A stretch of 64,000 bases of DNA from Bosea vestrisii (GTDB lineage Bacteria; Pseudomonadota; Alphaproteobacteria; Rhizobiales; Beijerinckiaceae), in contig NZ_CP126307.1 of NCBI RefSeq assembly GCF_030144325.1, positions 3,393,001 through 3,457,000 on the forward strand. The letters run 5' to 3'. Positions 46,001 through 55,207 of this stretch are shown piece by piece (position 1 is the stretch's first letter; each line of letters starts with the position of its first letter). The translations under genes and the position numbers were made by a program. The notes under the pieces are model-generated. The model was not told the origin of the DNA. It searched no databases and saw nothing but the letters and a program-made list of their open reading frames with translations.

Positions 46001-46464
46001 ACGCAGATCGCGATACCGGACGTTTCCAGCAGGACGGTCGGCTGGATCTCGGCGCGATCGCGGAAGTGCTGGCGCAGAGTCCACTCGCCTATCTCTGCGG
46101 CTCGCCGGAATTCAACGACACGATGATAGCCGAACTCGTCAGGCGCGGGATGCCGCGCTACGACATTTTTGCAGAAGCCTTCTCTGCCTCTAACGAAGTC
46201 CCCCAGGCGCTGCCGTCTCGCAAGATCGCCATCGCCGGGACGAGCGAGAGCTTCACATGGAGAGCGCCTTCGCGGTCCATCCTCGAAGCAGCACTTGCCG
46301 CGGGATTGCCACTCCCGAGCGGCTGTCGGGTCGGCCAATGCGAGAGCTGCATCGTGAAGGTCCTGGACGGCCGCTTCGCCCATCTCGTCGATTTCGACGG
46401 CGAACCCCACCAATGCCTAACCTGCCAGGCAGTGCCGCTTTCAGACCTGGTCATCTCGCTTTGA
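43083..46464 (+). pseudogene. molybdopterin oxidoreductase fused to flavin reductase and 2Fe-2S ferredoxin, two frameshifts
   Basis: Three successive frames make one protein of about 1127 residues. From the ATG at 43083 (GGAGG 8 bp before): a 4Fe-4S motif with Cys9, Cys12, Cys16 and Cys43 (then AKG), the MopB catalytic domain with a possible Mo-ligand Cys142 in IEVCGWHKDYAHAL, the molybdopterin-dinucleotide domain (about 655-745), an FAD domain with RAYSLTG (about 800-890), an NAD-binding domain with LLANGIGITPFAGY (about 900-1000), and a plant-type ferredoxin with GCRVGQCESC and HQCLTCQ. The breaks are repaired by one A in the A4 run at 44343-44346 and one G at 45998-46000. It should pass electrons between NAD(P)H and the Mo site in one chain. 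No Tat signal is seen, so it is cytoplasmic. Its substrate is unknown; the importer upstream may supply it. Confidence 0.8.
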
Positions 46465-46474
46465 CGGCCGAATT

Positions 46475-46548
46475 GACCGTCGGATATAGTGACCGCTGCT
46501 GGCGAGCTGCTGCGCTAGCCTCGCGCCGATGTTTCCAGAGCCGATCAT
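46475..46548 (-). pseudogene. 5' fragment of an F420/NADP-dependent oxidoreductase-like gene
   Basis: From the ATG at 46548 the minus strand reads MIGSGNIGARLAQQLASSGH, the Rossmann start of the NADP-dependent F420 oxidoreductase-like family. The sequence then loses homology after about 20 codons and runs into the end of the Mo enzyme gene. Only the start survives. Confidence 0.6.
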
Positions 46549-46617
46549 CCCGTTATTGTTGGATGTCCTTTCGCGGCACTGTCCGAATGATCGCTGCCGA
46601 TGTCGCTGATGTCGCCC

Positions 46618-46951
46618 TCAGACCGGCAACCCGTTCTGCTTTCGTAGGCTTTTGTCGAACGCAGATGCAGGGACGAAACGGCGCAGCAGACTGACCTGGC
46701 GCGCCATTTTCCCCGCTGCGTAGCGTCTCTTCGGGGAGGGCGCGCTCGCCGCTTCAAGGATCGTCCTCGCCACGGCTTCAGGCGCATCGCCGGTTTCGAT
46801 CGCTTTGCGCAAGACCCCGTTCATGCCGGCGCGTGCGGCATCATAGATGTCCAACGCCCGGTCTGGCTTTGCGAGGTTTTGTTCAAACGACGTTCGGGTA
46901 TAGGCCGGCTCGACCAGCACAACCCGAATCCCAAACGTGCGCAGTTCGTGG
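46618..46951 (-). pseudogene. 3' fragment of a short-chain dehydrogenase
   Basis: The minus strand ends a classical SDR: LDHELRTFGIRVVLVEPAYT followed by RTSFEQN and a helical tail ending KQNGLPV. The Rossmann part and the YxxxK are missing. Upstream it is joined directly to a ketosynthase start (46952-47041) in a different frame, so a deletion joined two genes here. Confidence 0.75.
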
Positions 46952-47041
46952 TCGAGCGGCGAGAAGACGCGACCAGGATGCTTCGACACCTGCGGCGAGT
47001 GGCGTGACCGCTCCAAGACCTGTGATAACAATCCGTCGCAT
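46952..47041 (-). pseudogene. 5' fragment of a beta-ketoacyl-ACP synthase (FabF-like)
   Basis: The ATG at 47041, directly after the stop of the exporter gene and with AGGAGG just before it, starts MRRIVITGLGAVTPLAAGVE then ASWSRLLAAR. This is the unmistakable N-terminus of FabF-type ketosynthases. After 30 codons it stops matching and the SDR fragment begins. Confidence 0.75.
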
Positions 47042-48298
47042 CTATCCTCCTGTCGATTCCGGCACGCTGCCAGGACCGCTCGGCGCCGCCAGGGGCTGGC
47101 GCAGCGCGACCGGAAGAAAGACCAGAAGGGCCAGCGCCGAACCCGTGGTCAGGACGGCAGCAAGGGAAACAGACGGCGGAAATGGCAAGGCACTGGCAAA
47201 CGACGCGCCGATGGCGGCGCAGCCCATCTGCAGAAAGCCGAGCAGCGCCGATGCAAGCCCGGCCTGGCGCCCGAAAGGATGAAGCGCGATTGCTGTGCCG
47301 AGCGGATTGATCAAACCCATCCCAAACAGATACAGCGCGATCGCTATGGTGAAGGTCGTGAAGGTCGGTGCTGCCGCGAACGCGAACATGCCGACACTGC
47401 CCGCGAGCGCGATGAACAGGCCAATCATGCCGACGGTGCGCTGGCCCCGGCGATGCGCCAGGCGCGGCGCGAAAAAGCCTGCCAGAAAGACGACCAGAAC
47501 CGTCGCCGCGAACGACAATCCGAGCTGCAATGCGCTGAGGCCCAGCTCGTTCATCAGCACGCCAGGGGCGGCCGCGAAGAAACTGTAAAGCCCGCCGATG
47601 ACGAGGCTCACCGCAAGCGCGGGCAATAAAAAGCGAGGATCGGCGGCAAGGCGGCCATAAGCGGATGCCACGGCCGGAAGCCTCAGCGGCGTTCTGCGGT
47701 CGAGAGGATGGGATTCCCCGATGCGAGCGACATAGTGCAACGCGAGCGCTACGCCGAAGACTGCAACGACCAGGAAGGTGATCCGCCACCCGAACAGGCC
47801 GGACAGGATACTGCCTAGCAGCGGCGAAAAGCCCGGCGCAACCGCCCCGGCGATCATGGTGAGCGCCAGGGCCCGGCCGAGCGCCTCACCGTCAAACAGA
47901 TCGCGTGCAATGGCGCGCGACAGGACCGAAGCCGCGCAGGCTCCCAGCGCCTGAATGATCCGCCCTAAAACCAGCAGGGGCAAAGTACCGGCCAGTGCGC
48001 AAACGATGCTGCCCGCGGTGAAGACCGCAAGCCCTCCCAGCACCAGCCATTTGCGGCCGAACTGGTCGGAGAGCGGCCCGACCACAAGCTGCCCGAGCGC
48101 GAACGCGACGAAGAAGCTGCTGAGCAGGAGACCGAGTTCCCGTGAGGAAATCGCAAGCTCGGCGCCCATCCGCGGAAAGGCCGGAAGGATGATGTTGGTG
48201 GCAAGCGCGCCGAGCGCCGCCAGACCGGCGAGCAAGAACAGGATTCCGCCGGTCAGGCGCTCGGAAGGGGCCGGGGTTGCGATCGAACGCGCGGACAT
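47042..48298 (-). CDS. Bcr/CflA-type MFS multidrug exporter
   Basis: 418 residues from the ATG at 48298, which overlaps the thioesterase stop (TGATG). Twelve helices are present; the loop 2-3 motif is GPLSDQFGRKWLVLGGLAVF, and the DHA1/Bcr features IIQALGACAASVLSRAIARD and GAVAPGFSPLLGSIL are clear. It exports hydrophobic drugs or metabolites by proton antiport. It is the last intact gene of a TetR-thioesterase-exporter operon. Confidence 0.9.
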   Translation of the reverse strand: MSARSIATPAPSERLTGGILFLLAGLAALGALATNIILPAFPRMGAELAISSRELGLLLSSFFVAFALGQLVVGPLSDQFGRKWLVLGGLAVFTAGSIVCALAGTLPLLVLGRIIQALGACAASVLSRAIARDLFDGEALGRALALTMIAGAVAPGFSPLLGSILSGLFGWRITFLVVAVFGVALALHYVARIGESHPLDRRTPLRLPAVASAYGRLAADPRFLLPALAVSLVIGGLYSFFAAAPGVLMNELGLSALQLGLSFAATVLVVFLAGFFAPRLAHRRGQRTVGMIGLFIALAGSVGMFAFAAAPTFTTFTIAIALYLFGMGLINPLGTAIALHPFGRQAGLASALLGFLQMGCAAIGASFASALPFPPSVSLAAVLTTGSALALLVFLPVALRQPLAAPSGPGSVPESTGG

Positions 48299-48779
48299 CA
48301 CAGCTTCCTGCCCACGACCAGGCAGGTCGAGCTGCCATGCGCGCAGAGCCGCCCTTGCGCGTCCTCGATACTGCCCTCCAGCGTGATCACGCTCCGGCCG
48401 CGCGAGACCACATGGCCGCTCACACGCACTTCGCCGGAATCGGCCAAGAGCGGGCGGACAAACTTGGCGGTGGTTTCATGCGACGGACAGGTTTCGCCGG
48501 GTGAAAGCGTCGTCTGGGCGCCATGACGGAGTCGAGCATCGTCATGATCCAGCCGCCGTGAACCGTATTGGTCAGGTTGCAAAAGCGCGGCTCGGGCGTG
48601 GCCAGGAGCGCGACCTTGCCTTCCTCCGGAGGAAGCAAGGTGAAAGGCAGCGTCTCCGCCCTCAGCGGGCGGCGGACGCTCCCGTCCGCCAGCCGTGCAA
48701 CGAGCTCGAGCCCGGACCAGCCCGCCAGGTCGGCGATTGAAACAGTGGCGCTGCGCATTTCGGCCGGAGACGTCGTCAT
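48298..48779 (-). pseudogene. PaaI-type hotdog thioesterase, frameshifted
   Basis: Two frames join into about 160 residues: the first has FCNLTNTVHGGWIMTMLDSV, the active-site HGG of PaaI-like thioesterases, and the second has SHETTAKFVRPLLADSGEVR and GRLCAHGSSTCLVV. One base added at the run 48516-48518 gives MAPQTTLSPGETCPSHETTA. Its start overlaps the TetR stop by 4 bp and its stop overlaps the exporter start. It hydrolyses an acyl-CoA, perhaps linked to the exported compound. Confidence 0.8.
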
Positions 48780-49381
48780 TGGCGCGCTCCTTGCCCGGCA
48801 TCATCCGCAGACGACTCCGCCAGCACGCTCTCGGCGGCCGCCTTCAGAAACCGCTTCGACATCTGCTCGTCGTTGACAGCGCGCGAGAGGAGCACCGCGC
48901 CGACCATGGTCGAGAGAACGACCATGGCCTTGCTGCTCGGCTCCTCGCCGCCCTCCTTGCCGACCCAGCCGCCCAGCATTTCCAGATATTCCTTGATCCC
49001 GGCTTCGAAGGACGCCTTCACGTCCGGGCCTTGCCTGGCAGCATCCGAGCCGAGCGCGACGACGGGGCAGCCATCCATCCTCTCCGCGCGATGCCCCATG
49101 CTGAGATAGAAGTCGACCACGGCCGATAGCGGGTTCTGCGGATTGGTCTGGGCGGCGGCCGACCACCTGCCCGAGGCGCTCTCCAAAGCGCGCCGGGACG
49201 CCTGCGCCGCAAGGTCGTCCTTGGATTCAAACTGCTTGTAGAAGGCGCCCTGCGTCAGCCCGGCACCCGCCATCAAATCCTTGAGGCCAATGCCGTCGAA
49301 GCCGTGCTCCCGGAAAAGGCGGCTCGCCACATCAATAACCGTCTGCCGGTTTTCCTCAGCCTGGACGCGACTGACCCTCAT
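48776..49381 (-). CDS. TetR family transcriptional regulator
   Basis: 201 residues from the ATG at 49381, with GGAGG 5 bp before; longer in-frame starts overlap the operator and are less likely. The HTH is GIGLKDLMAGAGLTQGAFYK then QFESKDDL, and the C-terminal domain (about 75-195) resembles the TetR_C group with a conserved Cys in RMDGCPVVALGSDAA, which might sense electrophiles. It should repress both its own operon and the RND pump through the palindrome at 49394-49448. Confidence 0.9.
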   Translation of the reverse strand: MRVSRVQAEENRQTVIDVASRLFREHGFDGIGLKDLMAGAGLTQGAFYKQFESKDDLAAQASRRALESASGRWSAAAQTNPQNPLSAVVDFYLSMGHRAERMDGCPVVALGSDAARQGPDVKASFEAGIKEYLEMLGGWVGKEGGEEPSSKAMVVLSTMVGAVLLSRAVNDEQMSKRFLKAAAESVLAESSADDAGQGARQ

Positions 49382-49393
49382 CGGAACCTCCAT

Positions 49394-49448
49394 AATTAGA
49401 TTGCGTTCAGCATCTATATTCGATATAGAGTGCGAATGCAATCTAATT
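49394..49448. promoter_or_regulatory. 55-bp palindromic operator between tetR and the RND pump
   Basis: The outer arms AATTAGATTGC (49394-49404) and GCAATCTAATT (49438-49448) are perfect. An inner palindrome CTATATTCGATATAG (49414-49428) sits at the same centre. It fills the short divergent interval, so a bound TetR dimer pair would block both promoters. Confidence 0.8.
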
Positions 49449-49464
49449 TGGCAAGGCCACGGGC

Positions 49465-50574
49465 ATGAAAAAGAGACCCGCTATTGTGTTGGCAGGCATC
49501 CTGACGGCAGCGGTGGGAGCGGCCGCATTTGTCACGCTTTCCCTGCGGACGCGAGAGGCCGTGGCCGTAGGCGATCCGAGACAGGAAGCTCCGATCGTCA
49601 GGTTGGCGACGGCTGCGCGGGTGAACGGCTCCGACCGCGGCTTCACCGGCATTATCGGGGCGCGGGTGCAAAGCAATCTCGGCTTTCGCGTTCCCGGCAA
49701 GGTCGTGGAGCGTCGGGTGAACGTCGGCGAGCAGGTCAAAGCCGGTCAGCTGCTCATGCGGATCGATGAAACTGACCTTCGCCTTGCGCTGACGGCGAAG
49801 CGCAATGCGGCCGTGGCGGCACGTGCAGCTTTCGTCCAGGCGGAGGCGGATGAGCGACGGTACGCGAACCTGGTCAGCAATGGCTGGTCTTCCCGGCAGC
49901 GTTACGAACAGGCGAAAGCCGCGCTGGATACAGCCACGGCGCAACTTGCGGCGGCCGAAGCTGACGCGCGCGTCGCCGAGAACGAGGCGACCTATTCGGT
50001 TCTGGTGGCGGACGCCGACGGCACGGTTATCGAAACTCTTGGCGAACCGGGCCAGGTCGTCTCTGCCGGGCAGCCAGTGGTCCGTCTCGCCCAGGCGGGA
50101 CCTCGCGAAGCGGTGGTCGCTCTGCCTGAGACGATCCGGCCGGAGATCGGTTCAACGGCCGAGGCGAGCGTGTATGGAGGCGATGGTCGTCACTATGCCG
50201 CACATCTGCGTCAGCTATCGGATTCCGCCGATCCTCAGACCCGCACCTACGAGGCGCGCTATGTGCTCGACGGCGAGGCCGCGCAGGCCCCGCTTGGCGC
50301 GACGGTCACCATTCGGTTGGTGAACCAGAGGGGCCAACAACAAGTCCAAGTTCCGTTGGGAGCAGTGCTCGATAACGGCGAGAAGACCGGCGTTTGGGTT
50401 TTGGACAACGCCAATTCGACCGTGCTCTTTCGGCCCGTCAAGCTTTTGCGTGTGACCAACGAAACCGCTGTGATCTCCGGACTGAAGGCTGGCGACCCGG
50501 TGGTCTCGCTCGGTGCTCATCTCCTGCGGGAGGGGGCTCGCGTTCGGACCTCGTCCAAAGCCGGGGGCAACTGA
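49465..50574 (+). CDS. RND efflux periplasmic adaptor (HlyD/AcrA family)
   Basis: 369 residues. One N-terminal membrane anchor or uncleaved signal (about 5-28) is followed by lipoyl halves (LGFRVPGKVVERRVNVGEQV then KAGQLL; later GTVIETLGEPGQVVSAGQ), a helical hairpin (about 110-175) and a beta-barrel (DPQTRTYEARYVL). It bridges the inner-membrane pump to an outer-membrane channel, which is not encoded nearby. The stop overlaps the pump ATG by one base. Confidence 0.92.
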   Translation: MKKRPAIVLAGILTAAVGAAAFVTLSLRTREAVAVGDPRQEAPIVRLATAARVNGSDRGFTGIIGARVQSNLGFRVPGKVVERRVNVGEQVKAGQLLMRIDETDLRLALTAKRNAAVAARAAFVQAEADERRYANLVSNGWSSRQRYEQAKAALDTATAQLAAAEADARVAENEATYSVLVADADGTVIETLGEPGQVVSAGQPVVRLAQAGPREAVVALPETIRPEIGSTAEASVYGGDGRHYAAHLRQLSDSADPQTRTYEARYVLDGEAAQAPLGATVTIRLVNQRGQQQVQVPLGAVLDNGEKTGVWVLDNANSTVLFRPVKLLRVTNETAVISGLKAGDPVVSLGAHLLREGARVRTSSKAGGN

Positions 50575-53500
50575 TGGGCCTCAATCTTTCAGCGATCGCC
50601 GTCCGCGAACGCGCCGTCACCCTGTTCACCATCATCCTGCTCGTCGCCGCTGGGGCCTACGCATTCGTCAAGCTCGGGCGGGCCGAGGATCCGAACTTCA
50701 CCATCAAAACACTGACGGTCACATCCGTATGGCCGGGCGCGACGGCCCGCGAGATGCAGGACCTGGTCGCCGAGCCGTTGGAGAAACGGATCCAGGAGCT
50801 CACTTGGTACGACCGCGTCGAAACCACGACACGACCGGGCTACGCCTATATGACGGTCAACCTGAAGGACGCCACGCCGCCGTCACGGGTGCAGGAAGAG
50901 TTCTACCAGGCCCGAAAGAAGCTTGCGGACGAGGCGCGCAACCTGCCGCAGGGCGTGCTTGGCCCATTCGTCAACGACGAGTACTCGGACGTCAGCTTCG
51001 CCCTCTACACGCTCAAGGCCAAGGGCATGCCTCTGCGGGAACTGGCTCGGCAGGCCGAGACCATCCGCCAGGATCTCCTGCACGTGCCCGGCGTCAAGAA
51101 GGTCAATATCCTGGGCGAGCGCCCCGAGCAGATCTTCGTCGAATTTTCCTACGCCAAGTTGGCGACCCTTGGCGTCTCGGCACAGGACATCGTCGCCGCG
51201 TTGCAGAGGCAGAACACTGTCACGCCGGCAGGCACGATCGACACAAAAGGGCCGCGGGTCTTCATCCGAGTCGATGGCGCGTATGACAGCGTCCAGGCCA
51301 TTGCCGACACGCCGATCGCTGCCGGAGGGCGGACGCTGAAGCTGGCCGATATCGCGCAGATCCGCCGAGGTTATGAAGACCCGCCGAGCTTCGTCATCCG
51401 GCACCAGGGCGAGCCGGCCATCATGCTCGCCGCCGTCATGCAGGAGGGCTGGGACGGTCTCGCCTTGGGCAAGGCGCTGGAGAACAAGACCGCGTCGATT
51501 GCCCAGACGCTGCCGCTCGGGATGACGCTCGACAAGGTGACGGACCAGGCCGTCAACATCTCCTCGGCGGTCGACGAGTTCATGATGAAGTTTGCGATGG
51601 CACTCGGCGTGGTGCTCCTCGTCAGCCTGCTCAGCCTCGGCGGGCGTGTCGGCATCGTCGTGGCGGCCGCCATTCCGCTCACTCTTGCCGTCGTGTTCTT
51701 CATCATGCTGGAGACCGGCCGGTTCTTCGACCGCATCACCCTCGGGGCACTCATTCTTGCGTTGGGACTGCTCGTCGACGACGCCATCATCGCCATCGAG
51801 GTGATGGTCGTGAAGATGGAAGAGGGCATGGACCGCATCAAGGCGGCAGCCTATGCCTGGAGCCACACCGCAGCCCCCATGCTCTCGGGCACGCTCGTGA
51901 CGATCGCCGGCTTCCTGCCGGTCGGTTTCGCGCCTTCGACGGCCGGCGAGTATGCCGGCAACATCTTCTGGGTCGTGGGCTTTGCCCTGATCGTCTCCTG
52001 GATCGTCGCGGTGGTCTTCACGCCCTATCTCGGGGTCAAGATGCTGCCGGAGATCAAGCCGGTCGAAGGCGGCACCCACGCGATCTACGATACGCCGAAC
52101 TATCGGCGTCTGCGGCGGCTCATCACCTTCGCGGTCGACCAAAAGTTCCTGACCTCCGCTATCGTAGGCGTCGCCTTTGCGCTCGCGGGCATCGGCATGG
52201 GCGGCTTGAAGCAGCAGTTCTTCCCGACCTCCGATCGTCCCGAGGTGCTCATCGAAATCCGACTGCCGGAAGGAAGCAGCATCGAGACGACGACGGCTGC
52301 GGTCGAAAAGGTCGAGCGGTGGCTGCAGACGCAGGCCGAGGCAAAGATCGTCACAAGCTATGTCGGCCAGGGCGCTCCGAGGTTCTTTCTCGCCCTGTCG
52401 CCCGAATTGCCCGACACAGCCTTCGCGAAAATCGTCGTGCTGACGCCGGATGCCAAAGCACGCGAGACGCTGAAGCATCGCCTTCGGGAAGCAGTCGCTC
52501 AGGGGCTCGCACCCGAGGCTTACGTGCGCGCGACGCAGTTCGTCTTCGGTCCTCCGTCGGTGTTCCCGGTCGAGTTCCGCGTCGTCGGCCCTGACCCCGC
52601 GGAGCTCTACAAAATATCCGACCGGGCACTTGAGATCATGCGCGGCGTGGCAGACGTCAGGGAAGCCAACCGCGACTGGGGCAATCGCACGCCCGTCCTT
52701 CGCTTCGTGCCCGACCAGGATCGGCTCAACCTCATCGGTCTGTCGCCGGCGCAAGTGGGACAGCAGCTTCAGTTCCTGCTGACCGGCATCGCAGTTACGC
52801 AGGTTCGAGAGGACATCCGTAACGTGCCCGTCGTTGCTCGCAGCGCGGGGGAAGTCCGGCTGGACCCATCCCGTCTTGCCGACTTCTCCCTGATGAGCCG
52901 GGACGGCCGCCAGGTTCCGCTCGACCAGATCGGGCACTCCGAGATCCGCCTCGAGGAGCCGATCCTAAAGCGCCGCGATCGCATGCCTACGATCACAGTT
53001 CGCTCGGAGATCAACGAAGCGACGCAGCCTCCGGAGGTGTCCAAGCAGGTCATGACCGCACTCCAGCCGCTGATCGCTTCGCTTCCGGCTGGCTACCGCA
53101 TCGACATGGGTGGATCGATCGAGGAAGCGACAAAGGCGAACGATGCGCTCGCGAAGATCTTCCCGCTCATGATCGCCGTCACCTTGATCGTCGTGATGCT
53201 GCAGGTGCGATCGTTCTCGATGATGACGATGGTGCTGCTCACCGCGCCACTCGGGTTGATCGGAGTGGTTCCGACTTTGCTCGCGTTCAACCAGCCGTTC
53301 GGGTTCAACGCCATACTGGGGCTGATCGGCCTGGCCGGCATCCTGATGCGGAACACGTTGATCCTGACGGACCAGATCAACGAGAACAAAATCGCCGGCC
53401 TGAACGACTATCACGCGGTTATCGAGGCTACCGTGCAGCGAACCCGACCCGTCATCCTGACGGCGCTGGCCGCAGTTTTAGCCTTCATCCCGCTGACACA

Positions 53501-53684
53501 CTCGGTCTTCTGGGGCTCAATGGCCTACACGCTGATCGGCGGGACCGCCGTGGGCACGGTGCTAATCTTGCTCTTCCTCCCCGCCCTCTACGCGGTCTGG
53601 TTTCGGATCAAGCCGACTGCAGATGGGCTCCACAAGACTTCGACGAAGGAACTGGCGCTGCGCATCCCAATCGCTGCCGAGTAG
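50574..53684 (+). CDS. RND efflux transporter permease (AcrB/MexB-like)
   Basis: 1036 residues from the ATG at 50574, overlapping the adaptor stop. It has twelve helices with two large periplasmic loops. The proton-relay region in helix 4 reads LGALILALGLLVDDAIIAIE and helix 10-11 has LGLIGLAGILMRNTLILTDQ. The class is the short-loop RND group often seen with TetR regulation. It exports hydrophobic compounds by proton antiport. Confidence 0.93.
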   Translation: MGLNLSAIAVRERAVTLFTIILLVAAGAYAFVKLGRAEDPNFTIKTLTVTSVWPGATAREMQDLVAEPLEKRIQELTWYDRVETTTRPGYAYMTVNLKDATPPSRVQEEFYQARKKLADEARNLPQGVLGPFVNDEYSDVSFALYTLKAKGMPLRELARQAETIRQDLLHVPGVKKVNILGERPEQIFVEFSYAKLATLGVSAQDIVAALQRQNTVTPAGTIDTKGPRVFIRVDGAYDSVQAIADTPIAAGGRTLKLADIAQIRRGYEDPPSFVIRHQGEPAIMLAAVMQEGWDGLALGKALENKTASIAQTLPLGMTLDKVTDQAVNISSAVDEFMMKFAMALGVVLLVSLLSLGGRVGIVVAAAIPLTLAVVFFIMLETGRFFDRITLGALILALGLLVDDAIIAIEVMVVKMEEGMDRIKAAAYAWSHTAAPMLSGTLVTIAGFLPVGFAPSTAGEYAGNIFWVVGFALIVSWIVAVVFTPYLGVKMLPEIKPVEGGTHAIYDTPNYRRLRRLITFAVDQKFLTSAIVGVAFALAGIGMGGLKQQFFPTSDRPEVLIEIRLPEGSSIETTTAAVEKVERWLQTQAEAKIVTSYVGQGAPRFFLALSPELPDTAFAKIVVLTPDAKARETLKHRLREAVAQGLAPEAYVRATQFVFGPPSVFPVEFRVVGPDPAELYKISDRALEIMRGVADVREANRDWGNRTPVLRFVPDQDRLNLIGLSPAQVGQQLQFLLTGIAVTQVREDIRNVPVVARSAGEVRLDPSRLADFSLMSRDGRQVPLDQIGHSEIRLEEPILKRRDRMPTITVRSEINEATQPPEVSKQVMTALQPLIASLPAGYRIDMGGSIEEATKANDALAKIFPLMIAVTLIVVMLQVRSFSMMTMVLLTAPLGLIGVVPTLLAFNQPFGFNAILGLIGLAGILMRNTLILTDQINENKIAGLNDYHAVIEATVQRTRPVILTALAAVLAFIPLTHSVFWGSMAYTLIGGTAVGTVLILLFLPALYAVWFRIKPTADGLHKTSTKELALRIPIAAE

Positions 53685-53878
53685 GGCTTTGCCGGCAATC
53701 ACCGCACGGACTCGGTTGGTACTGATCGAGCGCTTCGCGACGCCTGACAGCATTCCCGAAACGGGGACGTGACGCCCTCACTCTTTAAGCGTCGCCTCTG
53801 GTCGTCCGCACGGTCAAGGCACGACTGATCACGAAATCCACGAAACGGGTGACGCGATCGCGTGATCCAGGAGGGAAG

Positions 53879-53959
53879 ATGCAAATGACGAAGACCCAGA
53901 TCATCCTCGCTCATCCGGTCCGTACGCCGATCAGCACCTATAACGGCGCGCTGAAGACC
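53879..53959 (+). pseudogene. 5' fragment of an acetyl-CoA acetyltransferase (thiolase)
   Basis: The ATG at 53879, with AGGAGGGA before it, starts MQMTKTQIILAHPVRTPIST and continues YNGALKTTPV, the thiolase N-terminus (usually RTPIGxYxGSLK). Homology ends near 53959, where the IS-like sequence begins. The promoter and start of a thiolase gene remain; the rest is lost. Confidence 0.65.
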
Positions 53960-53970
53960 ACGCCTGTAGC

Positions 53971-54846
53971 GGCGCCCGGACCCGCCGGTCGGTGCGCGAG
54001 TATCTCGATACCCTCGACGAGGCCGCCTGGGGCGCGGCCAGCGAGCCGAAGCCGAAGTTCGTCTCGCGCTCCGATCCGGCGGCGCAATGGACCGGCGCTT
54101 TGAAGGGCCATGCCTTCTTCGCCTATGCGACCAACTACCTGATCGATCTCGACCACGCGGTCATCGTCGATGTCGAGGCCAGTCGCGCCATCCGGCAGGC
54201 GGAAGTCGGCGCGGCCCGGACCATGCTTGACCGGACGCAGGAGCGTTTCGGCTTTTGGCCGGCGAGGCTTGCCGCCGACAGCGCCTATGACTCGGCCGAG
54301 AACCTCGCCTGGCTGGTGCACGAGCGCGGGATCGAGCCGCATATCCCGGTCTTCGACAAATCCCAGCGCAGCGACGGCACCTTCAGCCGCTCCGACTTTG
54401 CCTATGACCATGACCGCGATCTCTACACCTGCCCGGGCGGGAAAGAGTTGCGACCACGCCAGAAGGTCTATCGAACCGAGCGACCGCTCGTCGACGACGA
54501 GGGCATGATGCGTTACCGCGCCAGCAAGCTCGATTGCGACGCCTGCTCGCTGAAGCCGCAGTGCTCACCCAACATGCCCGCTCGCAAAATCCTGCGCTCG
54601 ATCCATGAGGGTGCCCGCGATATGGCCAGGGACATCGCTGAGACCGATGCCTATGTCACGTCGCGGCGCGAGCGGAAAAAGGTCGAGATGCTCTTCGCCC
54701 ACCTCAAACGCATCCTGCGCCTCGACCGGCTGCGACTACGCGGACCCAATGGCGCCAGAGACGAGTTCCACCTCGCCGCAGCAGCCCAGAACCTCAGGAA
54801 GCTCGCCAAGCTTCTGCCGAATGGCCCGCAGTTCAGGCCTGCCTGA
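53971..54846 (+). pseudogene. IS1182-family transposase, N-terminally truncated
   Basis: The frame is open from about 53971 to TGA 54846 and gives about 291 residues, the second half of an IS1182-type DDE transposase: VIVDVEASRAIRQAEVGAAR, AADSAYDSAENLAWLVHERG, a Cys cluster (DCDACSLKPQCSPN) and the terminal AYVTSRRERKKVEMLFAHLK with NLRKLAKLLP. About 170 N-terminal residues and the left end are missing, so the element is dead. It is joined to the thiolase fragment. Confidence 0.85.
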
Positions 54847-55207
54847 CCCAGCGAAGGCCCCCGCCGCCAAATCCAATCCGCACCAGCGCCGATCTCAGGA
54901 CCGACTTTTTCAACGCTATCCGCCATAACCTGACATTGGCGTCCTGCCAGAAACCGGACACTCGCAACGGTTCAGGGGGGAGGCTGCGGGGATTCAAGCT
55001 CAATCCGCGACCTGCCGGTGTGCGAAACAATTTGGGGCGAACGCGACCAGCCGCTTCGAATGAGGTCTCGGGGAGACGATGCCAGGAAGCGGACCTTGTC
55101 CGCGGACCGAAAAGCCACGATCCGGTTTCCCGTATTGCAGCGTAAACCGGCTGAACAGCCACCGGACCATCCTGTCGCCTCCCATCCGACTGCGATATCC
55201 TCCGGCT
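54847..55207. other. 360-bp stretch after the IS remnant, no gene seen
   Basis: The first part probably belongs to the right end of the IS1182-type element, but I could not fix an inverted repeat because the left end is absent. The remainder is the upstream region of the next gene. Confidence 0.4.
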
